Assembly (NCBI GenBank): GCA_025359445.1
Contig: JANYGB010000044.1
Location: forward strand, 36,695 to 100,694
Direction: 5' to 3'
Origin: Sphingomonadaceae bacterium
Lineage (GTDB): Bacteria > Pseudomonadota > Alphaproteobacteria > Sphingomonadales > Sphingomonadaceae
DNA length: 64,000 bases
Part shown: positions 47,988-57,246 of the stretch, one piece after another
Layout: every line of letters starts with the position of its first letter
How positions within the stretch are numbered: the first letter of the stretch is position 1
The notes under the pieces: generated by a model
Told to the model about the DNA's origin: nothing
Databases searched by the model: none
The model's input: only the letters and a program-made list of their open reading frames with translations
Position numbers and translations under genes: made by a program

Positions 47988-48770
47988 TCACTTACCCGTC
48001 CAGACCCCGGGCCGCTTTTCGATGAACGCGGCCATGCCTTCGGTCTTGTCCTGCGTGGCGGTGAGGACCTGGAAAACCCGGCGCTCCATCAGCAATCCCT
48101 GATCGAGCGTGGTTTCGAACGCGGCGTTGACCATTTCCTTGTTGGCGATGGCAGCGAGCGGCGGCATCGCGGCGATCTCGGTGGCGGTCTTGATTGCTTC
48201 CTCGACCAGATTGGCGAGCGGCACCACGCGGGCAACCAGGCCCGAGCGCTCGGCTTCCTCGGCCCCCATCATCCGCCCTGTGAGGCACATTTCCATCGCC
48301 TTGGCCTTGCCGATAGCGCGGGTCAGGCGCTGCGATCCACCCATCCCGGGGCCGACCCCCAGCTTGATCTCGGGCTGGCCGAAGCGTGCATTCTCGGACG
48401 CGATGATGAAGTCGGCCATCATGGCGAGCTCGCACCCGCCGCCCAGCGCGAACCCGTTCACAGCGGCGATCCACGGCTTGCGCGTGGCTTTGACCAAGTG
48501 GCTGGTCCAGCGGCTGAAAAAGTCCTGCGCAAAGAAATCGGCGGCGGTTTCTGCGGCCATCTCCTTGATGTCGGCACCCGCCGCAAAAGCCTTCTCGCCC
48601 GCGCCGGTCAGCACCGCGCAGCGCTGCCTCGGGTCCGCTTCGTAGGCGGCAAATGCGGCGATCAGCTCTTCGAGCACTGCGCTGTTGAGCGCGTTGAGCG
48701 AAGCAGGGCGGTTGAGCGTAATCAGCGTCACCGCGCCGCGCGATTCGGTAAGGATGGTTTCGTAAGTCAT
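47988..48770 (-). CDS. Enoyl-CoA hydratase
   Basis: A 260-residue crotonase-fold enzyme. The oxyanion-hole blocks [10 protein letters not shown] and [20 protein letters not shown] and the catalytic glutamates in [16 protein letters not shown] are present, as in short-chain enoyl-CoA hydratase. GGAGG five bases before ATG 48770 decides the start; the in-frame ATG at 48785 is formed by repeat R1 and is rejected. With the next two genes it fits valine or isobutyryl-CoA breakdown. Confidence 0.92.
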   Translation of the reverse strand: MTYETILTESRGAVTLITLNRPASLNALNSAVLEELIAAFAAYEADPRQRCAVLTGAGEKAFAAGADIKEMAAETAADFFAQDFFSRWTSHLVKATRKPWIAAVNGFALGGGCELAMMADFIIASENARFGQPEIKLGVGPGMGGSQRLTRAIGKAKAMEMCLTGRMMGAEEAERSGLVARVVPLANLVEEAIKTATEIAAMPPLAAIANKEMVNAAFETTLDQGLLMERRVFQVLTATQDKTEGMAAFIEKRPGVWTGK

Positions 48771-48779
48771 CAATTCCTC

Positions 48780-48870
48780 CGTCATCCCGGACTTGATCCG
48801 GGATCGCTGGCCGCATTATCGCGGCCTTGCGTTGATCCGCCAGCGGTCCCGGGTCAAGCCCGGGACGACG
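48780..48870. repeat. Palindromic repeat family R1, copy 5
   Basis: Left arm from 48780 (CGTCATCCCGGACTTGATCC), right arm ending 48870 (CCCGGGTCAAGCCCGGGACG). The right arm overlaps the end of the hydrolase gene and contains its TGA stop; the left arm reaches the leader of the hydratase gene. Confidence 0.9.
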
Positions 48871-49936
48871 TCAGCGGTTTCCATTCTTCATCCGCCGGCA
48901 AAGCCGCGAAAATGCTGTCAATCAGTGCGTCGCTCACCCCTTCGGGCGTCGCGGGATCCCACTTGGGCGCGCCATCCTTGTCAACGATCACCGCGCGGAC
49001 ACCCTCGGCGAAATCGGGGAGCGTGAGCACGCGTGATGCGATGCGGTATTCCATGACCATGTTGTCGGCAAAGTCAGTCAGCTTGGCGCTCTCGGCGAGC
49101 TGGCGCAGCGCGACCTTGCAGGTTTGCGGGCTCTTGGTCCGCAAAGTGGCCAGTTCCTTGGTGGCCCACTCGCTGGCATCGCTTTCGAGGCTGGTGATGA
49201 TGTCCTCAAACCGGTCCGAGGCAAAGTGCTTGGCAATCTGCGCAGCATTAGCTTCGATCCGCGCGGGCGGCGGGGTGATTGCCAGCGCCGAGAGCACCCC
49301 ACCCGGCTCTTGCCCGGCGGCGATCCGCGCCTTGGCTTCGCTCAGTGCACCGTGCGGCAGGTAATGCGTCGCAAGCCCCGCCCAATGACACTCGGCCCCG
49401 TCGAGCCGCGCGCCGGTCAGTGCGAGGAATTGCCCGATCCGCCCCGGCAGGCGCGACAGGTACCAGCCGCCGCCGACGTCAGGAAACAAGCCGATCCCGG
49501 TTTCGGGCATGGCGAGGCGGGTGTTCTCGGTCGCCACACGGAACTTCGCGGGCTGCGATATGCCGACCCCGCCGCCCATCGTGATCCCGTCCATGAACGC
49601 CACCACCGGCTTGGGGTAGGTAAAGATCTGATGGTTGAGCTGGTATTCGTCGTGGAAGAACTGACGACCCGAGACGCCGCCGTCGTTGAGCGCCGAATTG
49701 CGCAGGAAGGCGATATCGCCGCCCGCGCAAAAGCCGCGTGACAACTTTGGATCGCCATCCGGCGAGGGGGCATGATCGATGATCACGGCCTCGACTCCGG
49801 CATCGCCCTGCCATTCGCTCAGCGCAGAACTCATCTCATGGCACATCGGCAGCGTCAGCGCATGCAGCGCGGCGGGGCGATTGAGCGAGAGGAACCCCGC
49901 CGAGCCTTCGCGGGTGACCAAAACGTCCTGGGTCAT
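48854..49936 (-). CDS. 3-hydroxyisobutyryl-CoA hydrolase
   Basis: A 360-residue crotonase-fold hydrolase of valine catabolism. SRGFCAGGDIAFLRN and MDGITMGGGVGIS form the oxyanion hole, and PETGIGLFPDVGGGWYLSRLPG is the hallmark block of this enzyme with its catalytic Glu and Asp. It overlaps the acyl-CoA dehydrogenase gene by four bases. The last residues, SSRA and stop, come from repeat R1, the same ending as the ThiE-like protein. Confidence 0.93.
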   Translation of the reverse strand: MTQDVLVTREGSAGFLSLNRPAALHALTLPMCHEMSSALSEWQGDAGVEAVIIDHAPSPDGDPKLSRGFCAGGDIAFLRNSALNDGGVSGRQFFHDEYQLNHQIFTYPKPVVAFMDGITMGGGVGISQPAKFRVATENTRLAMPETGIGLFPDVGGGWYLSRLPGRIGQFLALTGARLDGAECHWAGLATHYLPHGALSEAKARIAAGQEPGGVLSALAITPPPARIEANAAQIAKHFASDRFEDIITSLESDASEWATKELATLRTKSPQTCKVALRQLAESAKLTDFADNMVMEYRIASRVLTLPDFAEGVRAVIVDKDGAPKWDPATPEGVSDALIDSIFAALPADEEWKPLTSSRA

Positions 49937-51078
49937 TGCCGCAACAAATCCCGGCCGACGATCATCCGCATCACCTGGTTGGTCCCTTCAAGGATCGAAT
50001 GGACGCGCAGGTCGCGCCAAAACCGTTCGATCGGATAGTCCTTGAGGTAGCCATAGCCGCCGAACAATTGCAGCGCGTCGTCGACCACCTTGCTCCCACT
50101 GTCGGTCGCGAGCCGCTTGGCCATCGCCGAGAAGCGCGATTTGTCGGGCGCGCCGGCATTGACCTTGGCCGCAGCGAGGTAAAGCAGCGCCCGCGCCGCT
50201 TCGACATCGGTCGCCATGTCTGCGAGCATGAACTGGGTGTTCTGGAAGTCAGCGATTGGCTGCCCAAACTGCTGGCGCTCCTTGGTGTACTTGATCGCCT
50301 CGTCCAAGCAGCGCTGCGCCCCGCCGAGCGAACAGGCCCCGATGTTGAGCCGTCCGCCGTCGAGGCCCGCCATCGCGAAACTGAACCCCGCACCCTCCAC
50401 GCCGACCCGGTTCGCCACCGGAACGCGGCAATCTTCGAACACCACTTGCGCGGTGGGTGAGGCGTTCCAGCCGAGCTTCTTTTCGGGCGCGCCGAACGAT
50501 AGCCCCGGGGTGTCCTTCTCGACCACCAGGCACGAAATGCCCTTCGATTTCTCATCGCTGGTGCGGACCATGCAGACGTAGATGTCGTTGTAACCCGCGC
50601 CTGAGATGAACTGCTTGGTGCCGTTGAGGACGTAATGGTCACCGTCCCGGCGCGCGGTTGCCTTGAGCGCCGCCGCGTCCGAGCCCGAGCCAGGCTCGGT
50701 CAGGCAGTAGCTCGCGATGTGCTCCATCGAGACGAGTTTGGGCAGGAAGCGTGCCTTGATTTCATCACCGCCAAAGCGGTCGATCATCCACGCGGCCATG
50801 TTGTGGATCGAGATGTATGCGCTTGTCGCGGGGCAGCCGTAAGCCATCGCCTCCATGATGAGCGCGGCCTCCAAGCGCCCCAGCCCGATCCCGCCGCTTT
50901 CTTCCGAGACATAGATCGCCCCGAAGCCCAGCTCGCCTGCCGCCTTCCACACCTCGACCGGGTAATAACAATCCTCGTCCCATTGCGCCGCGAACGGCGT
51001 GATCCGGTCGGCGGTAAACTTTTGCGCCATGTCCTGGATCGCAAGCTGGTCGTCGGTAAGGGCAAACTGGTCGGTCAC
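49933..51078 (-). CDS. Acyl-CoA dehydrogenase, probably isobutyryl-CoA dehydrogenase
   Basis: A 381-residue flavoprotein. YCLTEPGSGSDAAALKATA, YVLNGTKQFISGAGYNDIY and the C-terminal VHSILEGTNQVMRMIVGRDLL with the catalytic Glu are typical of isobutyryl-CoA dehydrogenase. It is the first gene of the run dehydrogenase, hydrolase, hydratase, which covers three consecutive valine-degradation steps. 3-hydroxyisobutyrate dehydrogenase is not in the window. Confidence 0.92.
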   Translation of the reverse strand: MTDQFALTDDQLAIQDMAQKFTADRITPFAAQWDEDCYYPVEVWKAAGELGFGAIYVSEESGGIGLGRLEAALIMEAMAYGCPATSAYISIHNMAAWMIDRFGGDEIKARFLPKLVSMEHIASYCLTEPGSGSDAAALKATARRDGDHYVLNGTKQFISGAGYNDIYVCMVRTSDEKSKGISCLVVEKDTPGLSFGAPEKKLGWNASPTAQVVFEDCRVPVANRVGVEGAGFSFAMAGLDGGRLNIGACSLGGAQRCLDEAIKYTKERQQFGQPIADFQNTQFMLADMATDVEAARALLYLAAAKVNAGAPDKSRFSAMAKRLATDSGSKVVDDALQLFGGYGYLKDYPIERFWRDLRVHSILEGTNQVMRMIVGRDLLRQ

Positions 51079-51156
51079 AAAAGCCCCTGTCGGCTGCGGA
51101 AATGCGTTTCAGCGCCGCGCTTAGCCTCACTTGCGCTGCCGCGCAATTCTGCCCGG

Positions 51157-51654
51157 CTATCCGCACCGCGCATATTTGTACGGTCCCGGGGGGGCGTCTT
51201 CACCGAATTCCTGTTTGATCAGGACCTTGCCGCCGGGCTGGAGCGCGAGGGTCATATCGCGCTTCCACTCCATACCTTCTCCGGTGAAGGCATAGGAGGC
51301 GCGCAGTGCGGTTTCGCTGCGCTGCGTCACCTTGGCCAGTTTGGCGACCGACTCGTAGAATTTGATCGATGTTGCGCCGATCGTGATCAGCCCCTTGGCA
51401 TCGCCGCGGGTCGAGGTGCAGTCGGCGGCGACCAGTCCCCAGCGCCCGCGCAGCGCGGCCGGAATCGACTTTTCAGCCTGATCTGCCGCTGCTTCGCTTG
51501 ATTGCGTGGCAATCGGCGCCGCAGTTTCGGACGCCTGTGGAAGAGCAGCTTCGCTCAGGGCCGGGTCAGTCTTGATTGCGGCGGGGTCTTGCCCTTTCGA
51601 ACAAGCAACAAGCGCCAGCGCGGCCACGCCAGCAATCAGGAGGGAGGGTTTCAT
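51157..51654 (-). CDS. Lipoprotein of unknown function
   Basis: A 165-residue lipoprotein: MKPSLLIAGVAALALVAC with lipobox LVAC, a low-complexity linker, and a C-terminal domain (IPAALRGRWGLVAADCTSTRGDAKGLITIGATSIKFYES) that resembles small lipocalin-like folds seen in sphingomonad lipoproteins. ATG 51654 gives the signal peptide; the longer frame to 51786 does not. Function unknown. Confidence 0.8.
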   Translation of the reverse strand: MKPSLLIAGVAALALVACSKGQDPAAIKTDPALSEAALPQASETAAPIATQSSEAAADQAEKSIPAALRGRWGLVAADCTSTRGDAKGLITIGATSIKFYESVAKLAKVTQRSETALRASYAFTGEGMEWKRDMTLALQPGGKVLIKQEFGEDAPPGPYKYARCG

Positions 51655-51797
51655 CAGGCATCCTTGCAATAGAGGTTGCTTGACCAACGCTCGGGCCGGG
51701 TGGGCGTTCCGGTTTCTTGCCTCCACCCTGTAACCGCCGCGCTGCTTGCCGCGAACCTGCGGAAAGGATAGCTGGGCAGGGAACAAGGGGTACGAGC

Positions 51798-52613
51798 ATG
51801 AGCGAAGGCGAAACCGATCCAGCCCCTACTGACCTGCCGCACGCGGTGACCGAACTGCAAGGCGGTGACCTGGTACGGCGCCATTCGCTGGTTACCCGGC
51901 TGTGGCACTGGACCAATCTGGTCGCGGTTACGGTGATGCTGATGAGTGGTCTGATGATCTTCAACGCCCATCCGCGGCTCTATTGGGGCCAGTACGGATC
52001 GAACGCGCCCGGTCATCCCGATCCCGCTTGGCTCGACTTGACCAGGTTTAACGGCGGACGGCCGTTCCCGGGGTGGATCACCATACCGTCGAACTACAGT
52101 CTGGCCGACGCCCGGTTGTGGCACTTTGCCTTTGCCTGGATTTTGGGGCTGGCAATCGCGGCTTATCTGATCTGGTCGCTGCTCTCGGGTCACCTCAAGC
52201 GTGACCTTGCGCCGGGGCCGGCCGAACTCGCGCCTGCGAACATTTGGCACGACATCAAGGACCACGCGCGGCTGCGCTTCCCCACCGGGCTCGCCGCGCT
52301 CAAATACAACATACTGCAAAAACTCGCATATGGCGGGGTGCTGTTCGTGCTGCTGCCGGGAATGATCCTGACCGGGCTGACCATGTCGCCGGGGATGAAC
52401 GCCGCGCTGCCGTTTCTCGTGGACATTTTTGGCGGGCGGCAATCGGCGCGCTCGCTGCATTTTCTTTGCGCGTTCGGATTGGTCGCGTTCTTCTTTGTCC
52501 ACATCGCGATGGTGGTGCTGGCCGGGCCGATCAACGAGGTCCGCTCGATGCTGACCGGCTGGTTCCGCCTGCCGCGCGAACGACCGGGCAAGCAGGAGGA
52601 GGACGCAGCATGA
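51798..52613 (+). CDS. Cytochrome b561-type membrane protein
   Basis: A 271-residue di-haem cytochrome b with four or five membrane helices. Candidate haem-ligand histidines are in SLVTRLWHWTNLV, ARLWHFAFAWILG, SLHFLCAFG and FFFVHIAMVV. It should pass electrons between the quinone pool and the periplasmic molybdopterin protein encoded next, whose start overlaps its stop (ATGA). ATG 51798 is the first plausible start; the frame is open from 51717. Confidence 0.88.
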   Translation: MSEGETDPAPTDLPHAVTELQGGDLVRRHSLVTRLWHWTNLVAVTVMLMSGLMIFNAHPRLYWGQYGSNAPGHPDPAWLDLTRFNGGRPFPGWITIPSNYSLADARLWHFAFAWILGLAIAAYLIWSLLSGHLKRDLAPGPAELAPANIWHDIKDHARLRFPTGLAALKYNILQKLAYGGVLFVLLPGMILTGLTMSPGMNAALPFLVDIFGGRQSARSLHFLCAFGLVAFFFVHIAMVVLAGPINEVRSMLTGWFRLPRERPGKQEEDAA

Positions 52614-53365
52614 TCCTGTCACGGCGCAAATTAATCGGCATCGGCGCGGCGGGCGCGGGCGGGCTGCTGCTCGGCGGATGCGACCGGCTCAACGATTCGG
52701 AAACCTTCCGCGGCGTGCTGGGGGGCGCGACCGGGCTTAACCAGCGCACCCAGCGCTTGCTGATGGGCGATGGGCTCGCCAAGGAATTCAGCGAGGCGGA
52801 TATCTCGCCGGTGTTCAAGGCCAACGGCAGCCTTGCGGTCGGCGATCCCGCCTACAAGGCGCATCTGGCGCGCGGTTTTGCCGATTGGGGCTTGCAGATC
52901 GACGGACTGGTCAAACAACCGCTGATGCTTCCGCTGAGCTATCTCAAAAGCCTGCCGCAGCGGGTCCAGATCACCCGGCATGATTGCGTCGAGGGATGGA
53001 GCGCGATCGGCAAGTGGCAGGGGCCGCAACTCGGCACCGTTCTCGCCCAGGCAGGGCTGTTGCCGTCGGCCAAGTACGCGGTGTTCCATTGCGCCGACGT
53101 ACTCGAAGGCGCGCAGTATTACGAATCGATCGATCTCACCGATGCGTTCCACCCGCAGACGATCCTCGCCTGGGCGATGAACGGCCAGCCGCTGAGCGAG
53201 CCGCACGGCGCGCCGATCCGGCTCAGGGTCGAGCGGCAATTGGGTTACAAGCAGGCCAAATACATCATGCGGATCGAACTGCGCGATACGCTGGCTGGGC
53301 TCTACCGCGGGGGCGGGGGCTTCTGGGAAGATGCCCGCGGCTATCAATGGTACGGCGGGATCTGA
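52610..53365 (+). CDS. Molybdopterin-dependent oxidoreductase (sulfite-oxidase family)
   Basis: A 251-residue protein with a twin-arginine-like lipoprotein start (SRRKLIGIGAAGAGGLLLGGC). The sulfite-oxidase fold holds the molybdenum-ligand Cys in ITRHDCVEGWSAIGKWQG. The family includes sulfite oxidases and the methionine-sulfoxide reductase MsrP; with a cytochrome b partner upstream (overlap ATGA) a periplasmic redox role is likely. Substrate not known. The frame is open far upstream, but only 52610 gives the export signal. Confidence 0.88.
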   Translation: MILSRRKLIGIGAAGAGGLLLGGCDRLNDSETFRGVLGGATGLNQRTQRLLMGDGLAKEFSEADISPVFKANGSLAVGDPAYKAHLARGFADWGLQIDGLVKQPLMLPLSYLKSLPQRVQITRHDCVEGWSAIGKWQGPQLGTVLAQAGLLPSAKYAVFHCADVLEGAQYYESIDLTDAFHPQTILAWAMNGQPLSEPHGAPIRLRVERQLGYKQAKYIMRIELRDTLAGLYRGGGGFWEDARGYQWYGGI

Positions 53366-53367
53366 AG

Positions 53368-53670
53368 CTACATCAGCTTGCGCACTTCCTCGGCGCTGTA
53401 GAGCCACAAGTCGGCACCCTCGCGCTTCACCCCGCCCATCGCCTGGTTGAACGCCGCCATGTGCGCGCTCTTGCCGTGCGCACCCAGCGCCTCAGCATCG
53501 CGCCAGCGTTCGGCAATGTGGATCAGATCCGGATCGGCCACATCGCGCGCGAACGAATAGTGGATGCAGCCGTCCTCTGCCGTGGTGGCCGCCACCATCG
53601 TCCGGGCCTGATCCGCCACCTTGTTAAATTCGCCGGTCGCCAGTTTGAGCCAGCCTTGAACTAACAGCAT
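53368..53670 (-). CDS. Antibiotic-biosynthesis-monooxygenase-domain protein
   Basis: A 100-residue ABM-fold protein: LLVQGWLKLATGEFNKV, EDGCIHYSFARDVADPDLIHIAERWRDAEALGAHGKSAHMAAF. Members are small cofactor-free oxygenases or YgiN-like quinol monooxygenases; the exact reaction is unknown. GAGAGAA precedes ATG 53670. It ends two bases from the molybdopterin gene on the other strand. Confidence 0.82.
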   Translation of the reverse strand: MLLVQGWLKLATGEFNKVADQARTMVAATTAEDGCIHYSFARDVADPDLIHIAERWRDAEALGAHGKSAHMAAFNQAMGGVKREGADLWLYSAEEVRKLM

Positions 53671-53704
53671 TTCTCTCTCCCGATGGGTCTTGTCGGGCGT
53701 TACG

Positions 53705-54103
53705 CTAACGGCTGACCGGACCCCCGGCAAGCAGCACGCACCAGTCACTGCGCCTGCCCCGCCACGGTTCGGCGAGGCCCTCGCTGACCAGCTGCCCGCC
53801 GAGCGAGCGCCCGCCGCGCCGGACCACCCTGAGCGCGCGGCCATACCGGTCGGTCGCGCGGCCTTCGGTTTCCAGCGTGAACGGTCCGGCGTTAAGCAGG
53901 ACGATCAATCTTCGCGTTGCGCGGTCGCCCAGCGCCTGTTCGGCCGGGCAGCCTGAGCCATGCGTTTCGGGCGCGTTGATGTCAGCGATGCGTACTTTCT
54001 CGCCATTCAGCCAGAAGGTGTCACCATCGACGACGCAGGTGGTGCGGGGCCCCTCGGCGCAGAGCGCGAAGGAGGCGGCGAGCGTGAGCAGGGTGAGTGA
54101 CAT
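53705..54103 (-). CDS. Exported thermonuclease (SNase-like)
   Basis: A 132-residue staphylococcal-nuclease-like protein with signal peptide MSLTLLTLAASFALC. The metal-site Asp and catalytic residues are in VVDGDTFWLNGEKVRIADINAPET and in ATDRYGRALRVV. It would cut DNA or RNA outside the cytoplasm. ATG 54103 gives the signal peptide. Many genomes of the group carry this short form. Confidence 0.88.
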   Translation of the reverse strand: MSLTLLTLAASFALCAEGPRTTCVVDGDTFWLNGEKVRIADINAPETHGSGCPAEQALGDRATRRLIVLLNAGPFTLETEGRATDRYGRALRVVRRGGRSLGGQLVSEGLAEPWRGRRSDWCVLLAGGPVSR

Positions 54104-54198
54104 CCGCGCACGGTGCCGCGCACAGGCTGCCAAACGGTATCGGTACTGCTACGTGGTTTTCCTCCACTTTGGAGGAACAAACCGCACAGTTCTGCGGC

Positions 54199-55446
54199 TT
54201 AGAGGCTCAGGAACAAGCCGGCCAGGGCGGCGCTCATCAGGTTCGACAGGCTCCCGGCGGCGAGCGCCTTGAGCCCGAGCCGCGCGATCACCGGGCGCTG
54301 GTTGGGGGCGAGCCCGCCGGTCACCGCCATCTGGATCGCGATCGAGCTGAAGTTGGCAAACCCGCACAGCGCAAAAGTGACGACTGCCTTGGTTCCAGCC
54401 GAAAGGTCGGTCGTCTTGCCGAGATCGATGAAACTGACGAATTCGTTCAACACCACTTTGGTCCCGAAAAACCCACCTGCGCGCAGCGATTCGGCCCAAT
54501 CGGGCGCGCCGAGCAGCCAGAAGATGGGCGCGAAGACCGTGCCGAGAATCAATTCAAACGACAGGTCGGGCCGACCGAACCAACCCCCGATACCGCCCAG
54601 CAGGCCGTTGGCCAGCGCGACTAGCGCCACGAATGCCAGAACCATCGCGCCTACCGCAACCGCCAGGCGAACCCCGGTCTGCGCGCCTTCGGCGGCAGCC
54701 ATGATGACGTTTGCCGGCTTTTCCTCACCAAAGGTAATTTCGCCATCGACTTCGGGTTCGATCCCAAGCTGACCGAGTTCATCAGGCATGATGATTTTGG
54801 CCATCAGGATGCCCCCCGGCGCCGACATGAAGCTCGCGGCCAGCAGAAAGGGCAGATAAAAGTCCTTTTGCGGTCCGAACATCGCGGCATAAGCAAGCAG
54901 GATGGTCCCGGCGACCCCCGCCATGCCCACCGTCATGATCGTGAAGATCTGCGCCGGGGTCATCGCAGCGAGATAAGGGCGGATGACCAGTGGCGCCTCG
55001 CTTTGTCCGACGAAGATATTGGCGGCTGCGCCGAGCGATTCGACCTTGGAGATGCCGGTGATCCACTGGATCGCCCCGCCAAGCCAGCGCACGATCAACT
55101 GCATGATCCCGAGGTAATAAAGGATCGAGACGATCGCCGCGAAAAAGATGATCACCGGCAGCGCCGAGATCGCAAAGCTGTACCCGCCGAGCTCGGGCTT
55201 GGCGAGATTGCCGAACAGGAAATCGATCCCAGCCTGCGCGTAGCCGAGCAGGCTGGTCACGCCGTTCGACATCGCCCCGATGACCGCGCGGCCCCACGGG
55301 GTGATCAGAACCAGTGCGGCGAAGCCCGCTTGCAATGCGAACGCCGCCGCCGTCACCCGCAAGCTGATCGCCTTGCGATTGGAAGAAAGCAGCCAGGCGA
55401 TCAACAGGATGAGCGCCATCCCGGCGAAGCTTTTGATGATGTGCAT
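54199..55446 (-). CDS. Concentrative nucleoside transporter (NupC/CNT family)
   Basis: A 415-residue inner-membrane symporter with eight or more helices. FVGQSEAPLVIRPYLAAMTPAQIF and ALCGFANFSSIAIQMAVTGGLAP are the two re-entrant substrate-binding blocks of CNT proteins. It takes up nucleosides with Na+ or H+. It is monocistronic by spacing, with a repeat upstream. Confidence 0.93.
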   Translation of the reverse strand: MHIIKSFAGMALILLIAWLLSSNRKAISLRVTAAAFALQAGFAALVLITPWGRAVIGAMSNGVTSLLGYAQAGIDFLFGNLAKPELGGYSFAISALPVIIFFAAIVSILYYLGIMQLIVRWLGGAIQWITGISKVESLGAAANIFVGQSEAPLVIRPYLAAMTPAQIFTIMTVGMAGVAGTILLAYAAMFGPQKDFYLPFLLAASFMSAPGGILMAKIIMPDELGQLGIEPEVDGEITFGEEKPANVIMAAAEGAQTGVRLAVAVGAMVLAFVALVALANGLLGGIGGWFGRPDLSFELILGTVFAPIFWLLGAPDWAESLRAGGFFGTKVVLNEFVSFIDLGKTTDLSAGTKAVVTFALCGFANFSSIAIQMAVTGGLAPNQRPVIARLGLKALAAGSLSNLMSAALAGLFLSL

Positions 55447-55511
55447 TGGTTGACCCCGACCCCGGATTGAATGTTGCGCTGAGAGGTAACGGCTTTGCGC
55501 AGCGCGTCAAT

Positions 55512-55646
55512 TCCTCCCCGGCACGGGGAGGGGAACCATCCGCAGGATGGTGGAAGGGCACAGGCGGGGTTTCCTGACCTAGTGAGGGAATGCCAATCGG
55601 CCTGTGCCCCTCCACCAGCAAAGCTGGTCCCCCTCCCCGGGGAGGA
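55512..55646. repeat. Long inverted repeat, family R5
   Basis: Left arm TCCTCCCCGGCACGGGGAGG (55512 on), continuing ACCATCC..GGATGGT and AAGGGCACAGGC; right arm GCCTGTGCCCCTCCACCAGC (55600 on) and CCCCTCCCCGGGGAGGA. Nested hairpins within each arm. It lies between divergent nucleoside-transporter and queuosine-transporter genes, so it does not act as a normal terminator. Confidence 0.8.
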
Positions 55647-55694
55647 TTTCTCCCGCCACTTCCCCTTAACTCGAAGCCTCGCTAAGCCATCATC

Positions 55695-56330
55695 ATGGAC
55701 ACACCGCAATCAACGACCCGCTCGCTTTTGCTCTTTTCGCTTTTCTACGGCGGGATGGTTACCTTGGCCGGGGTGCTCGGAGCCAAGCAGGTTATCTTGG
55801 GGCCGCTGGTGGTCGAGGCGGGGATATTTCCGTTCCTGACGCTGATCGGCATTTCCAGCGGGATCGCCGAACTTCACGGCAAAGATATTGCCGACCGGCT
55901 GGTGCGCTACGGCTTTATTCCGCTGGTGGGCGCAATCCTGATGACGCTATTTGTGCTGCAACTGCCAACCGATCCGGAAATGTATGAGCCAGCCAAGGCT
56001 GCCTTCCCGACAATTCTGGGTCAAAGCTGGCGGATGATGGGCGCGGGGATCATCTCTTACGGCACGTCGGTGACGCTCAATGTGTGGATCTTCAACCGGC
56101 TGCGGACCAGCGGCGGACCGTTTGCCAAGCTGCGCGGATTCATTGCGGCGGCACTGTCCCAGATCGTCGATACGCTGCTGTTCATCAGCCTGTCTTTTTA
56201 CGGGGTTCGCCCGATCATGGATATTATGGTTGGCCAAATGATTGCCAAAGTGGTCCTGTCGGCCGTGCTGGTTCCGGCGATTATCTGGATTGTCGTGACC
56301 TATGGCCGCAAACTGGACAGCAAGGCGTGA
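55695..56330 (+). CDS. Queuosine precursor transporter (VUT/YhhQ family)
   Basis: A 211-residue membrane protein with about six helices. GISSGIAELHGKD, a helix pair, then ALSQIVDTLLFISLSFYG is the family signature. YhhQ imports preQ0/preQ1 for queuosine tRNA modification. The next gene, argB, starts 16 bases downstream. Confidence 0.9.
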   Translation: MDTPQSTTRSLLLFSLFYGGMVTLAGVLGAKQVILGPLVVEAGIFPFLTLIGISSGIAELHGKDIADRLVRYGFIPLVGAILMTLFVLQLPTDPEMYEPAKAAFPTILGQSWRMMGAGIISYGTSVTLNVWIFNRLRTSGGPFAKLRGFIAAALSQIVDTLLFISLSFYGVRPIMDIMVGQMIAKVVLSAVLVPAIIWIVVTYGRKLDSKA

Positions 56331-56346
56331 CCGCCGCTAAGCGCAG

Positions 56347-57246
56347 ATGATGACCCAAGCACACGATCCCGCCATGCTGCTCAAGGCCGAAACGCTGGTC
56401 GAGGCTTTGCCCTATTTGCAGCGCTATGCGGGCAAGACCTTCGTGGTCAAATACGGCGGCCACGCGATGGGCGATCCCGAGCTGGCGCGCGATTTTGCCG
56501 AGGATGTGGTGCTTTTGAAAGCGGTCGGGATCAACCCGGTGGTCGTGCACGGCGGCGGCCCGCAGATCGGCGCGATGCTCAAGAAGCTGGGGGTCGAAAG
56601 CACCTTCGTCGATGGTCTGCGGGTGACCGACAAAGCCACCGCCGAGATTGCCGAGATGGTCCTGTCGGGCTCGATCAACAAGGAACTGGTCGGCTGGATC
56701 GCTGGGGCGGGCGGCAAAGCGCTGGGGATTTCGGGCAAGGACGGCGGGCTGGTGATTGCCAGCAAGGTCACGCGCACCACCAAGGACCCGGGCAGCAATA
56801 TCGAACAAGTGCTCGATCTGGGCTTCGTCGGAGAGCCGCAAAGCGTCGACACCAGTATCATCGAGACCGCCAGTGCGGCGGGGATGATCCCGGTGATCGC
56901 CCCGATTGCGCCGGGTGCGGACGGCGAAACCTACAACATCAATGCCGATACCATGGCCGGGGCCATCGCCGCCGCATTGGGCGCGGCGCGGCTCTTCCTG
57001 CTGACCGATGTGGCGGGGGTGCTCGACAAGGACGGTCAGCTGCTGCCCGAACTCCAGCCCGGCGATATCGCGCGGCTGCGCGCCGAAGGCGCGATCACCG
57101 GCGGGATGATCCCCAAGCTCGAAACTTGCATCCACGCGGTTGAGGCGGGGTGCGAGGCGGCGGTGGTGCTCGACGGAAGGGTGCCGCACGCGATGCTGCT
57201 CGAAATCTTCACCGCAGGCGGCGCCGGGACGCTGATCCGCGCATGA
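56347..57246 (+). CDS. argB: Acetylglutamate kinase
   Basis: A 299-residue kinase for the second step of arginine synthesis. [39 protein letters not shown] and [18 protein letters not shown] match the amino-acid kinase fold. The start is M1 or M2 (56347/56350). The next lipoprotein gene overlaps its stop by four bases. Confidence 0.96.
   Translation: MMTQAHDPAMLLKAETLVEALPYLQRYAGKTFVVKYGGHAMGDPELARDFAEDVVLLKAVGINPVVVHGGGPQIGAMLKKLGVESTFVDGLRVTDKATAEIAEMVLSGSINKELVGWIAGAGGKALGISGKDGGLVIASKVTRTTKDPGSNIEQVLDLGFVGEPQSVDTSIIETASAAGMIPVIAPIAPGADGETYNINADTMAGAIAAALGAARLFLLTDVAGVLDKDGQLLPELQPGDIARLRAEGAITGGMIPKLETCIHAVEAGCEAAVVLDGRVPHAMLLEIFTAGGAGTLIRA

Noticed and set aside
48771..48785. ATG at 48785 as the start of the enoyl-CoA hydratase
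   Set aside because: The codon lies in the repeat R1 end, and the strong GGAGG site belongs to ATG 48770.
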